Assembly: GCA_948469655.1 (NCBI GenBank)
Contig: CAOKMF010000007.1
Coordinates: 1-64,000, forward strand
DNA length: 64,000 bases
Source: an uncultured Clostridium sp.
Lineage (GTDB): Bacteria; Bacillota; Clostridia; TANB77; CAG-508
Reading direction: 5' to 3'
Positions within the stretch are counted from its first letter, which is position 1. Every line of letters starts with the position of its first letter. The notes below the pieces were generated by a model. That model did not search any database and had not been told where the DNA came from. It saw nothing but the letters and a program-made list of their open reading frames with translations. A program made the translations under genes and the position numbers. Of the stretch, positions 40,947 to 50,762 are shown in pieces.

Positions 40947-41603
40947 TTATGCTTCTAACATATATCCAACCTTATATATTGTTTTTATCTTATCCTTCCA
41001 ATTTAGCTTTTTTCTTAGTCTTTGAATATGTAAGTCTAATGTCCTTGTCTCAAATTCTAAATCTTCTCCCCATACCTTTTCAAATATTATCTCTCTATAT
41101 AGAGCTGTCCCCCTATTTTGTATTAACAATGTAAGAAGATCAAATTCTTTAGGTGTTAAATCTATTTCCTTATTAAGGCATTTTACAGTTCTTCCTGGTA
41201 TATTTATTTCCATATTATCTATTTTTACTATTTTCTCTGATTTATTATATCTTCTTAATATAGCTTGAATTCTTGCAACTATTTCTTCTATCTCAAATGG
41301 ACTTGTTATATAATCATCTGCACCAGAGTTTAATGCTTTTATTTTATCTTTAGTTTGAGACCTTGAAGTAATAAAAATTGTTGGAGCTTTCTTTGTATCT
41401 TTAATATATTTTAAAAGCTCATATCCGTCTATTTCTGGAATCAATATATCTAATACAATTAAATCATAATCTTTTTCTTCTATATAATCTGCTGCTATTT
41501 TTCCGTTATCTGTACATTCACATTTATACCCTTCATATTCTAGCCCATTTTTAAGTAAGTTTCTAACATAATCTTCGGTTTTTACAATTAAAATTTTGTT
41601 CAT
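40947..41603 (-). CDS. OmpR-type response regulator, degenerate receiver
   Basis: 218-aa protein with a receiver domain (1-115) and OmpR-type winged helix (about 125-218, EKVWGED and LHIQRLRKKL). The phospho-acceptor Asp is kept (VLDILIPE), but the usual acidic pocket is replaced by VKTEDY and the invariant Lys in the KPF motif is Ser (ITSPFE). Phosphorylation chemistry should be impaired. No sensor kinase gene is next to it. Confidence 0.85.
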   Translation of the reverse strand: MNKILIVKTEDYVRNLLKNGLEYEGYKCECTDNGKIAADYIEEKDYDLIVLDILIPEIDGYELLKYIKDTKKAPTIFITSRSQTKDKIKALNSGADDYITSPFEIEEIVARIQAILRRYNKSEKIVKIDNMEINIPGRTVKCLNKEIDLTPKEFDLLTLLIQNRGTALYREIIFEKVWGEDLEFETRTLDLHIQRLRKKLNWKDKIKTIYKVGYMLEA

Positions 41604-41714
41604 GCTTAACCTCCATCTTGCTTAATTATATATTTTAAATGTATCTAATTTGTAAATTTTTTATTAAATTATGTTTAATATATATGCAATAAATTATTAT
41701 TTTTTTGCAGAACA

Positions 41715-41745
41715 AAAAAAACTGGATAAAATTTATATCCAGTTC
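41715..41745 (-). terminator. Terminator of the TraG/VirD4-like gene
   Basis: ACTGGATA (41721) pairs with TATCCAGT (41736). Read on the minus strand the hairpin is followed by a run of eight T. Confidence 0.85.
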
Positions 41746-41755
41746 TTTTTATCTA

Positions 41756-44131
41756 CTATTCTACATTCTTCTTTTGGTTTATATCATAAACTATTGCATC
41801 TTCACTATTAAATAATGCTCCTGCATCCGTTACATCAGTTTGTATTGGGTCAACTTCTTCATCATCACTAAATGAATCAAAGTCAATATTTTTTGGGTTA
41901 AATCTGCTATTTATATGGTTTGTACTTACATCTTCGCTTACAATTCCAGTTTGGAATTTAGCAAAATCAAATTTTTTAACCTTTTGCTGTTCTTTATATT
42001 TTGAATCCATAAAGTCTAACACGCAAACTCCAACAAAGCTCTTTCCTTTATCATCCTTATATTTAAATGCACAGTTCTTAAATTTAAGTGCTTGTATTTT
42101 TCCAAGTTCGAAGTTAAGCTTCCATCCCCATTTTACGCCTTTATAATCTCCATATGAAACATCTCTTGCAGAAGACTCTCCACCCCAGAATTGTCCTCCT
42201 TTTCCTTCTGGCTTAACACTCATATCTTGGCTATATAGCCATTCTCTCTTGTGTCCAAATTCTTGTGACCAGAAATCATTTTCGTCTGGAGTAAGATTTC
42301 CAAATACTACTTTTGACCAACAATTTGCAAGTATTGTTTTTCTAGCTGATGGATTTACATCTAATTGTGTTAAGCTTTGTATTGCAACAATTGTTCCTAC
42401 TTTATATTTTCTATAAAGTGTAAATAGTCCTAGAGTTCCATCACATATGAAATCTGCAAAATCATCTACATACAATAAATGTGGTATTCTAGTATTTTCA
42501 GAGCCTGGCCTTTTTATTACTGAACGTTGCATTGAAAGTAAAAAGAACATTCCAAATGCCTTTTGAAGTTTTGCTCCTAAATCTCCTCTTCTAGTACATA
42601 CTATTGTAACTTCTCCATTTGCTAAAGCACTATCAAAATTTATATTATTTACTCTATTACATAATATACTTCTTATACTTGCTGTTCTAAGTAATCCATC
42701 AATTTGAGTTATAGCTGTGTGTACATACTTTTCAGTATCTTTTCTCATTGATCCTTCTGGGTAGAAATGGTTTTTGAAATATCCAAGCTGTAATTTATAT
42801 TTTTCTACAAGTTCTGGGTCTTCTTCTAATTTTTTACACATATCATATACTAAATCAAAATCATTAAGCATCATTAACATATCTTCAAGGTTTGGTAATA
42901 GTCCATCATGAAGTCTTGGATACATTTCCATTAATAGTATTGTTAAATTTTCTACTGCTTGAGCTGAAGAATTTTGGAAATATACTTCATCTTCTGCAGG
43001 TCTTGATGTACTATACATACTAGAAAGTATTGAAGAAATAACTCCTGATACTTCGCTACTCTCTCCATATGAAAATGGATTCATTCCAATTGAATTCGGG
43101 TCTGTTGGATCTATTATATTTACTTTTAGATTGAAGTTTTTGGCTACATCTATCATTCTATTTGTAGATTCATAGTCAGGTGACATGAATGTTATTCCTA
43201 AATCTTTATATATTAATTTTGGGCTTTCTGAATATATAAGTTTATTTAAGTAAGCTTTATAAAGTTTTTCTTTCCCTGGAATTGGTTCTAACATATTTAA
43301 AGAAAAGTTTTCGTTTATATACTCATTTGTATATGGACATGTTATATTTGCAAGCCCAGTTTTTAGAGCAGTAAACCCTACTTCCTTAGATGCCTCTTTG
43401 AAGAAATACTTTCTTTCCATATCACGTGCCATCATAGGCTCTATCATAAGAGCTGTTTTTCCCATTCCTGAAGGCCCACAAATAAGCATTGCATCTTCTC
43501 TTCTGTTGTCATATATTTTAAATGTTTTTCCTGTTTCCTTATCTATTCCAATAGTATTTTCAAAACTATATGCACCTGATGGTACAGATTTTTTAGACAA
43601 ATCAATTCCTGTATAATCCCAAATTGATTCTTTCATTAGTCTTGTATCTGCAACTTTTGCATAGCACCACCAGAATATACCAAAGAAGGTTGTAAGTGGT
43701 ATATATAGTGCTATTGCTTGAAATGCAGGTTTTATAAGGCTTGTAAAATTTGTTGCTATTTCTACATAGTTTGGAAGTGAAAGAAATGCCATCCAAAGTC
43801 CAGCATTTAGCCACTGAGTAAACATTGATATTGCTACAATGTATAATACTATTGCATAAGAATACACAATTGCAAGTTTAAATTTTCCTGATAATGCATA
43901 TTTTGAGCTACCAGAAAAAAGGAATGCAAATACTGGACATGCTAATGCAAGTGTATATTTTATAGGTCCCCAATATGAGACCCCAATTCCTGTAAATATC
44001 AAAAATAATAGTTCTACTAATCTATCTACTACTACATATATTGTAAATAAAGTAAATAGGTAAGTAAAGAACGTATTTCTATCTGTTTTTAGTATTTTTA
44101 GTAGTTTATCAACGTATTTCAAACCTTCCAC
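41756..44131 (-). CDS. VirD4/TraG-like coupling ATPase
   Basis: 791-aa membrane-anchored ATPase. Four hydrophobic segments in the first 170 residues, Walker A GPSGMGKTAL near 218, long inserted domain, Walker B HLLYVDDFADF near 520, and the C-terminal TraM-recognition-like block. It resembles type IV secretion coupling proteins of conjugative elements, but no relaxase, VirB4 or integrase is nearby, so it seems an orphan. The start is probably GTG at 44131 with a weak binding site. Confidence 0.82.
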   Translation of the reverse strand: MEGLKYVDKLLKILKTDRNTFFTYLFTLFTIYVVVDRLVELLFLIFTGIGVSYWGPIKYTLALACPVFAFLFSGSSKYALSGKFKLAIVYSYAIVLYIVAISMFTQWLNAGLWMAFLSLPNYVEIATNFTSLIKPAFQAIALYIPLTTFFGIFWWCYAKVADTRLMKESIWDYTGIDLSKKSVPSGAYSFENTIGIDKETGKTFKIYDNRREDAMLICGPSGMGKTALMIEPMMARDMERKYFFKEASKEVGFTALKTGLANITCPYTNEYINENFSLNMLEPIPGKEKLYKAYLNKLIYSESPKLIYKDLGITFMSPDYESTNRMIDVAKNFNLKVNIIDPTDPNSIGMNPFSYGESSEVSGVISSILSSMYSTSRPAEDEVYFQNSSAQAVENLTILLMEMYPRLHDGLLPNLEDMLMMLNDFDLVYDMCKKLEEDPELVEKYKLQLGYFKNHFYPEGSMRKDTEKYVHTAITQIDGLLRTASIRSILCNRVNNINFDSALANGEVTIVCTRRGDLGAKLQKAFGMFFLLSMQRSVIKRPGSENTRIPHLLYVDDFADFICDGTLGLFTLYRKYKVGTIVAIQSLTQLDVNPSARKTILANCWSKVVFGNLTPDENDFWSQEFGHKREWLYSQDMSVKPEGKGGQFWGGESSARDVSYGDYKGVKWGWKLNFELGKIQALKFKNCAFKYKDDKGKSFVGVCVLDFMDSKYKEQQKVKKFDFAKFQTGIVSEDVSTNHINSRFNPKNIDFDSFSDDEEVDPIQTDVTDAGALFNSEDAIVYDINQKKNVE

Positions 44132-44284
44132 CGCTTTCTATATATCTATATAATTTCTCATAATTTTACAATATATATTATTGCATATTTCTTGTAAAAA
44201 ATCAAGTATTTTAGGACAATTTAGACAAATTGAAAGAGCATGGCCTAACCACACTCTTAATAAGTTATTTTTCTTATGCTTATT

Positions 44285-45224
44285 TTAATCAAGTAATTTT
44301 AATTCCACATCTTCTACTTTATACTTATTAGTTTCTTCGTCTAATTTAAACTCAAGTAAAGTTTTACTTAGATTTTCTTCTATTTGTTTTAAATCAGTTG
44401 TAAAATATAATTTTATTTTAGAAATCTCTACATTATTTGTTACAATTTCCTTAAATACTTCTTTAGTATGCATTTCGTCTTCACATACTATTATTAGCTG
44501 TGGAATACTACTAAACCCTGAATCTCCTGGCACAAAGTTTTCATAGAAGTCTTTATACATTCTCATTTTATCTACCAATTTCTTTTGCCATTCATCTTCT
44601 CTTCTAATTACTTCAAATACAAATGTAATAGATTTTGAATTTTTAGAAAGCTTTACTAAACCACCTGATGCTCTAAATGTTTTTCCTAGAGTTTTGGCAG
44701 TTAAACTAGGTTTAACTGTGTATTCATCAAATGCTTTTACTTTATTTAAATAAGCAATTATTACTTGATTTCCTGCAAGTCTTTTTTTAATCATTGCAAC
44801 AGGCTTTGTATTGTCTGATTGTTGCCATTTACATTCTTCGCCTCTTGAAGTAAGTAAATATTTTCCCATTTTTTCTAGACAATATATCCTATATATTCCT
44901 TTTCCATCTTCAGATGTAAAATAATATCTTGTAAGTATTTTTGATTTTACTAATTGTTCAAGTTTATTATTTAATTTATCTTGTGACTTATACTCTATTC
45001 CTTTATGGTCTAACATCTGACACATTTGTCTTGATGTTATAAATTCAAATTCATTAACTAAATCAAGTACCTCAAAATGTAAATCATTTATATGTCCTAG
45101 ATTTATTTTTTGAACAATTTGGTTCATTGACACATATCCGGTCTTTTCCGTCAAATGTCTTAATTTCTCCTTCTCTTAGTGCAAAAGGTGATTTTTTTGC
45201 TTCGATTTGTTTGTCTTCTACCAT
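44285..45224 (-). CDS. Winged-helix protein next to VirD4-like gene (one +1 site)
   Basis: 312-aa protein. Residues about 45-120 (FEFITSRQMCQMLDHKGIEYKSQDKLNNKLEQLVKSKIL) look like a winged-helix domain of the replication-relaxation type; the rest is mixed alpha/beta with FVFEVIRREDEW. Family assignment is tentative. CGG at complement 45138-45140 (residue 29) is read +1 to give GKDGYVSMNQIV. It is followed by the VirD4-like gene after 150 bp, so they may form a functional pair. Start at 45224 with GGAGG. Confidence 0.68.
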
Positions 45225-45227
45225 TTT

Positions 45228-45727
45228 TTATTCCTCCTCATTGAATATCAGTAATTTTACTTTCTTCTTTTCTGGAATGATTTTTTTAATATATACATCC
45301 ACATTTTGTCCGTATTCTACATTGTCTTTGTATTCAGCAAGACCTACTAGGTTTGGTGCAAGTTCAATAAATATTCCATTTTTGGACTTTTCTGTGTCGC
45401 GTACAATCCCGATGTACGACCGTTCCTTGCTTAAACTCTTTGATATTATCTTCCCATGTTCCTAAAAGCTCTTTATATGTAAATGAAATTTTATTTTCTT
45501 CTTCATTTATGCTTTTTACCATAACATTTATATCTTGTCCTATACTAAATCTTTCAAATGGTGATTTTATTCTTGATACACAAATATCTTCGATATATAA
45601 AAGTCCACTTATCCCGATTTTCAAGTTCTATAAATGCTCCATATGGTTTTATCTTTTTTACTTTACCATTTACAATCATACCTGGTTTTAGGCTACTTTC
45701 AGATATTTCAAATCTTTTGTACTCCAC
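45228..45727 (-). CDS. Protein with two S1 RNA-binding domains (two +1 sites)
   Basis: 165-aa protein with two S1-type beta barrels (about 10-75 and 85-150). Both S1 domains are interrupted by CGG sites followed by GGG (complement 45614-45616 and 45409-45411); the +1 reading gives ELENGISGLLYIEDI and VVHGIVRDTEKSKNGIFIEL. These two are the only GGG landing codons in the window. GTG start at 45727 is tentative. RNA-binding role inferred from the fold. Confidence 0.8.
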
Positions 45728-45766
45728 TTTAAATTTCTCTCTTTCTTTTGTATATGTAATATTATA

Positions 45767-46506
45767 CTATTTAAAAGTTATTTTTGCAAGCTCCTCTATT
45801 TCTTTTTTCGTCAAATATCTCCAAGTACCAAGTCTTAAGTCTTTTACACCTATATTTCCAATTTTTGTTCTATGCAGAGCCTTAACCTTATTTCCGTAAG
45901 CTTTCACACATTTTTCTTACTTGTCTGTTTTTTCCTTCATGTATTGTTATTTCTAATCTTGATAAATTCTTTTCTTTATCTATCTTTAGAATTTTAACAA
46001 TTGCTGGTCTTGTAGTATAATCTCCTATATCTACACCTTTTTCTAAATGTTCTACATCTTGTTTAGAAATTTCTCCGAATTAGTGTTACTGTATATGTTT
46101 TTGTTATTTCATGTTTTGGATGTGTTACTTTATATACAAATTCTCCGATCATTTGTTAAAATAAGTGCACCAGATGTGTACATATCAAGCCTTCCGAACA
46201 GGTACTATTCTTTCCTTTACCTTTACTAAATCTAATACAGTATCTCTTTTAAATTGGTCTTTTACTGTTGTAACATATCCGAATTGGTTTGTTTAGCAGA
46301 ATATATACAAATTCTTCACTTTGACATTTTACAACTTTTCCATTAAACTCAACTTTATCAGTTTTTAAATTCACTTTAGTTCCTAGTTCCGTAATAGTTT
46401 TTCCGTTTACCTTAACTAAACCTTTTTCTATATATTCTTCACATTTTCTTCTTGATGCAATTCCTGCATTTGCAAGATATTTTTGTAATCTAATATTTTC
46501 TTCCAT
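45767..46506 (-). CDS. rluB: RluB/RsuA-type pseudouridine synthase (five +1 sites)
   Basis: 244-aa enzyme converting uridine to pseudouridine in rRNA. N-terminal S4 domain (IRLQKYLANAGIASRRKCEEYI), catalytic motif GRLDMYTSGAL with Asp, and the C-terminal EGKNRQVRKM. Five in-frame CGG codons at complement 46279-46281, 46194-46196, 46145-46147, 46075-46077 and 45894-45896 must shift. The second supplies the Gly of the catalytic GRLD. In frame 0 the protein would stop around residue 85. Its ATG begins directly after the rluD stop. Confidence 0.93.
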
Positions 46507-47423
46507 TTATTTTTTCTCCAATAATGATAATACTTCTTCAAAATACTTAGGTAATGGTGCTTCAATTTTTAGTTTTTTTCCAGTGACTGGGTGGGTAAAT
46601 TCTATAAGCTTTGCATGAAGCATTTGACCGCTTAACTCCAAATGGATTTTTTCCATTTGAATAAACAATATCTCCGAACTACTGGATGCTTTATCTCTGC
46701 CATATGTACTCTTATTTGATGAGTTCTTCCTGTATCTATTTTTACTTCCAAATATGTAAATTCATCATATCTTTTTAGTACTTTAAAATGCGTTATAGCT
46801 TCTTTTCCTTTTTTTGATACTGCCATTTTCTTTCTATCCGCTACTGACCTTGCAATTGGCATATTTATTGTTGCTTCATTTTCATTTATAACGCCTCTAA
46901 CTAAGGCATGATAAATCTTTTTAACTTTTCTATCCTTTATCTGCTCGCTTAAATTTATATGTGCTTTATCATTTTTTGCAACAATCAAAACTCCTGATGT
47001 ATCCTTGTCTAACCTATGCACGATACCGTGGTCTTATCTCTCCGCCAATTCCTGAAAGTGATCCTTTACATATATGCATAATCGCATTTACTAAAGTTCC
47101 GGTCAGGGTTTCCATTTGCAGGATGTACTACCATTCCTTTTGGTTTATTTACAACTATTATATCGTCATCTTCATATAAAATATCAATAGGTATATCTTC
47201 TGCCTGTATATTAGTCTCTTTTGGCTTTTCTTTTATTAAAATAATGTTATCTCCTTGTTTTACTTTATATGATGCTTTTTCTAATTTTCCGATTGACTGT
47301 TACTTTTCCTTGTTCTAAAAGTCTCAAAACTGCCATCCTTGAGATTTCTCCGTCAATCTCTGAAATAGCTTTATCTAATCTTATTCCATTTTGACTCTCA
47401 GTCACTACATATTTATTCTCCAT
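46507..47423 (-). CDS. rluD: RluD-type pseudouridine synthase (five +1 sites)
   Basis: 303-aa enzyme acting on 23S rRNA. S4 domain at the N terminus, catalytic [10 protein letters not shown] near residue 135 and [10 protein letters not shown]. Sites at complement 47289-47291, 47099-47101, 47026-47028, 46674-46676 and 46628-46630; +1 reading gives [33 protein letters not shown] and KGQMLHAK, all standard family blocks. The start overlaps the preceding gene's stop by 11 bases. Confidence 0.94.
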
Positions 47424-49079
47424 CTTGATTGTTACTTAACCTTTCATATAATACAAAATAATCATCACCATATAGCTGTTTATAGTTTGCATCTCTAGAT
47501 ATTATCATATTTAATTTTGAATTTTTGTACATCATAACATGTGTTATCTCATACTCTTCAAACTTTGTTTCATAATAAGATGAGATGTTTGATATGTTCA
47601 TATAATCAGAAAATATATTTGTTCCTTCATTAAATTCTGGTGAATAAAGGTCTGCACGTGAATCAATGAATACTGGTATCCCTCTATATAGAAGATAACT
47701 TCCATAGTTATAGTCATTATATAACTTCATGGTTTCTAAGTTTAGATTGCCGTTTTCTGCTTCTTCTAATATATAATTTGATGCATTTACCGGATAGTCT
47801 TTGACTTTAATATATTCATCATCTTTTATATCATTATATATTCCAAAACTACAAGCTGAGATTATAATTATGGTTATAATTTTCCCTTTTATGCCTGTCA
47901 TTAGTACCATAACTTTGTATAGCTCTCCGCTTATCATATTTTTCAATAAAATCACAAATTAACTTTGTAAGAGACATCACTCCAATAACTAGAAGAAGTG
48001 AAAATTGTCTTCTTGCTGAAAATGTAAGAAGTATAAGTCCTGCTAGCATAAGGCCATCTTTTAAGGAAATTTTTGTGTCTGTAAAAATCAAGAATGCAAG
48101 TATCATACAAAGTACAGTTATAGCGGCTGTATGTTTCCAAAGCACTAATGGCTGATGTTCTGAGATGCTTGCTGTTGTTGTGCCTGATAATAATTTAAAT
48201 ATATGTGTATAAGGCTCATTTCCTATTGGTGTTAAAAGTCCCATTGCAAAGCAAAGAATTGCAACTAAAAATAACCACTTAACTGCATCTCTTTTTATTA
48301 ACTTTATTTTATATGGATTTTGCTCACGTTTTTCTGAATTTTGTTTAAATTTTTCAAGTTTTTCTTCAGCCGCCATCAGCTTAGATTGGATATTTTCTAT
48401 CTCTTCTTGTCCTTTTTCTTCTTTAGTTAAAATTTCAAGTTTCGTTTTTAATCTGAATATTTTAAATCTATGCATAAAGTATGAATTTCTAAGACTAATT
48501 ATTATATATTCTGCAAAATATGGTAGCATAAGCACAAAGAACACATAGAAAACTGCAGCATGTAAGTTAGCAATAAGTAATGCTATAATCATTAATCCGA
48601 ACTGCATATCCTATTTTCTTTTTTTCTAAGAAACATTCTATAAATAAGATTTCAAGAACAAATAGGATAAAAGTCACAAGCTGTGCTCTTGCTGCTATAA
48701 AATCTTTCATTAGATACATTACGCCTAGGGTAAATAAGAATGATACTAAGTTATTTTTATTTACTTTTATATTTGTAATATATAGTAAGACTCCAAGTAT
48801 ACAGCTTAAAATCACTGTTGATATGTATATTCCTGTCATTCCACCCAAATTATATATTAGATATATTCCTACATCATAAAGCCAATGCGGATATGTATAT
48901 TTTAAATCTGTCCATGCAAACGGATCTTGCATGTCCACACCATTTTCTAATATATGCTCTCCTATACTTATTGTATAAAATGTATCGTTTTGAAGTGTTT
49001 TTGGAGCTAGCACTGCCGAAAATAGTATTATACAAATTATTGCAAGTACATTAAACTTTATTTTTGTTTTCTTATCCAT
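47413..49079 (-). CDS. Polytopic membrane protein, glycosyltransferase-like (two +1 sites)
   Basis: 554-aa protein with about ten helices, a cytoplasmic coiled segment (about 195-235) and an extracytoplasmic C-terminal domain with YGSYLLYRGIPVFIDSRADLY, a pattern I know from membrane glycosyltransferase-like proteins of unknown substrate. In-frame CGG at complement 48597-48599 and 47927-47929 shift +1 (AVGLMIIALL, KGELYKVMV). ATG at 49079 chosen for AGAGGAAAG. It overlaps rluD. Activity unproven. Confidence 0.75.
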
Positions 49080-49168
49080 TCGTTTCTTTCCTCTTTTTCT
49101 TTTTATGTTATATGGCTTATTATACAAAAAAAAATAGGAAAGGACAAGTACTTTTATCAAAAAGCATA

Positions 49169-49645
49169 TTATTTCATAACCCCTTTTATATGAATAAATC
49201 TACGCTTTTGGTAAGTATATGAGTCTATGTCTCTTCCATATGAATCAAATGAATGAGAAGAAGTAAAGATTTTATCCTTATCTATTCTTACAATTACTAA
49301 TGAATGGGTAAATTGTATCCCATCAAAAGATAATTGTACTACATCTCCTATTTGAACTTTATCAGATATTTCCCCTATTGGGCCTATTCCTTTATTATTA
49401 ATTAAAAAATTATACAAAAACTGAACTCCTGTCCATGATGGTGATTTATCGTTTGAACTATTATAATACCAACCATACGTCTTTTCATAGTTCATTACAC
49501 CACTTCCTGCATATATACATTGTGATACAAAGTTTGTACAGTCTCCCCCTATTTGGTCAAAATTATAATATTTTGGATTTCTATCATATGCCCATTTGTT
49601 AGCATATTCTATTACTTTTTGCCTATTATACTCTTGTCTTTGCAT
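49169..49645 (-). CDS. Amidase-domain (PF12671-type) protein
   Basis: 158-aa protein of the papain-like amidase domain found in Clostridia. The block GGDCTNFVSQCIYAGSG holds the catalytic Cys, and THSLVIV the His. No signal peptide is visible, so it may act in the cytoplasm or forespore. Confidence 0.8.
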   Translation of the reverse strand: MQRQEYNRQKVIEYANKWAYDRNPKYYNFDQIGGDCTNFVSQCIYAGSGVMNYEKTYGWYYNSSNDKSPSWTGVQFLYNFLINNKGIGPIGEISDKVQIGDVVQLSFDGIQFTHSLVIVRIDKDKIFTSSHSFDSYGRDIDSYTYQKRRFIHIKGVMK

Positions 49646-49698
49646 ATACTTACCCCCTTAAGTAAATTATATGCATAAACGCGTTATATGATAAAATT

Positions 49699-50301
49699 TT
49701 ACTCCCCTGCTTTTATCAAATTTCTTATTGCATCATATAAGTATGGTTTAAATTCTTCTATTGGAAGAGGGTCATTGTAAAGAATTGAATTAAAACAAGT
49801 CGAGCTAACAAGTTCTATTATCATATATAATGTTACATCTGGATTTTTCAATTTAATGTTATTTTCCTTTACTCCTTTTAAAAATAATTTATATACACTG
49901 TCTTCCTCTTCTCCTATATTTTCATATATTTTTAAAACTGTTTTACTATAAATTCCCCAAGAAAGATTTTTTGAAATGAATTTCAAAAGTGTTGGTGTTT
50001 TTGATAGTTCATTTATTACATAATTAATAATGAATATTACTTGGTCTGACAGATTAGATATATAATTTTTTCTTAATTCTTCTAAAGCATCTTTGAATAA
50101 TTTTTCTGATTTTTTTGCAATCAAAATGTCTCTTATTTCATATTTATCTTTGAAGTATAAATAAAACGTTCCTTTTGCAACATTTGCATTATCTACTATT
50201 TCTTGTATTGATGTGTCTTTTATTCCTTTTTCTGTAAATAGTGTAAATGCTGTTGCAAGTAATCTTGTTTCTTTATCTTTTTCTTTTATTTCTTTTTTCA
50301 T
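49699..50301 (-). CDS. TetR-family regulator
   Basis: 200-aa repressor with an N-terminal helix-turn-helix (TSIQEIVDNANVAKGTFYLYFKDKYEIRD). ATG at 50301 chosen because GGAG lies seven bases upstream. It is divergent from the MMPL transporter gene. TGAC-N5-GTCA palindromes in both promoters suggest it represses itself and the transporter operon. Confidence 0.9.
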   Translation of the reverse strand: MKKEIKEKDKETRLLATAFTLFTEKGIKDTSIQEIVDNANVAKGTFYLYFKDKYEIRDILIAKKSEKLFKDALEELRKNYISNLSDQVIFIINYVINELSKTPTLLKFISKNLSWGIYSKTVLKIYENIGEEEDSVYKLFLKGVKENNIKLKNPDVTLYMIIELVSSTCFNSILYNDPLPIEEFKPYLYDAIRNLIKAGE

Positions 50302-50348
50302 AATTTTCTCCATTTCATTTTTTATACATTTTTATTATTACACATTTA

Positions 50349-50361
50349 TGACGATTAGTCA
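50349..50361 (-). promoter_or_regulatory. tetR promoter/operator
   Basis: TGACGATTAGTCA is an imperfect palindrome lying on the -35 of a minus-strand promoter (TTGACT and TAATAA, 16 bases apart). It resembles the two operators before the MMPL gene, so it is probably the autoregulatory site. Confidence 0.6.
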
Positions 50362-50448
50362 ATATTTTATTTATATCTTCACATCCGTCGTGTTTTGATG
50401 ATGTCCTGCTTATGGAGTTATAACAAGAATTGGCTGTAAATTAGCTAT

Positions 50449-50636
50449 GAGTCAATATATTATTAAAATTTAAGTGAGCCGTCTGTTCAAAGTGAGCAAG
50501 TTAGAAATTCTTTAAATTTTTTTGTGGAAATAGTTCAAGCTTGTCTTGAAAGGGAGCCACAAGAAAATTTTAGAATTTCTGTGCAGTTCAGCTTTGACTT
50601 GACGTCGAACGCAAATTTCTAATAATATATTGGCTC
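50449..50636. repeat. 188-bp inverted-repeat element
   Basis: GAGTCAATATATTATTA at the left is nearly the reverse complement of the right end (TAATAATATATTGGCTC). Inner arms around AGAAATTC/GAATTTCT and TTGTGG/CCACAA also pair. It is the main structure in the 449-bp tetR-MMPL gap and contains no gene; possibly a small non-autonomous mobile element or long leader hairpin. Confidence 0.6.
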
Positions 50637-50669
50637 ACAAAAATTATAGAAAATTTTTCCAAAAAAATA

Positions 50670-50721
50670 TTGACTATTGGTCATAAGTGGAGTATAATAT
50701 ATTTAAATTGACCAATGGTCA
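50670..50721 (+). promoter_or_regulatory. MMPL promoter with two TetR operators
   Basis: TTGACT (50670-50675) and TATAAT (50693-50698), spacing 17. Operator-like palindromes TGACTATTGGTCA (50671-50683) and TGACCAATGGTCA (50709-50721) overlap the -35 and follow the -10. Confidence 0.75.
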
Positions 50722-50762
50722 TTTATTCAAATGGCCTATTATTCTATGAAAGGAGTGCTTAT

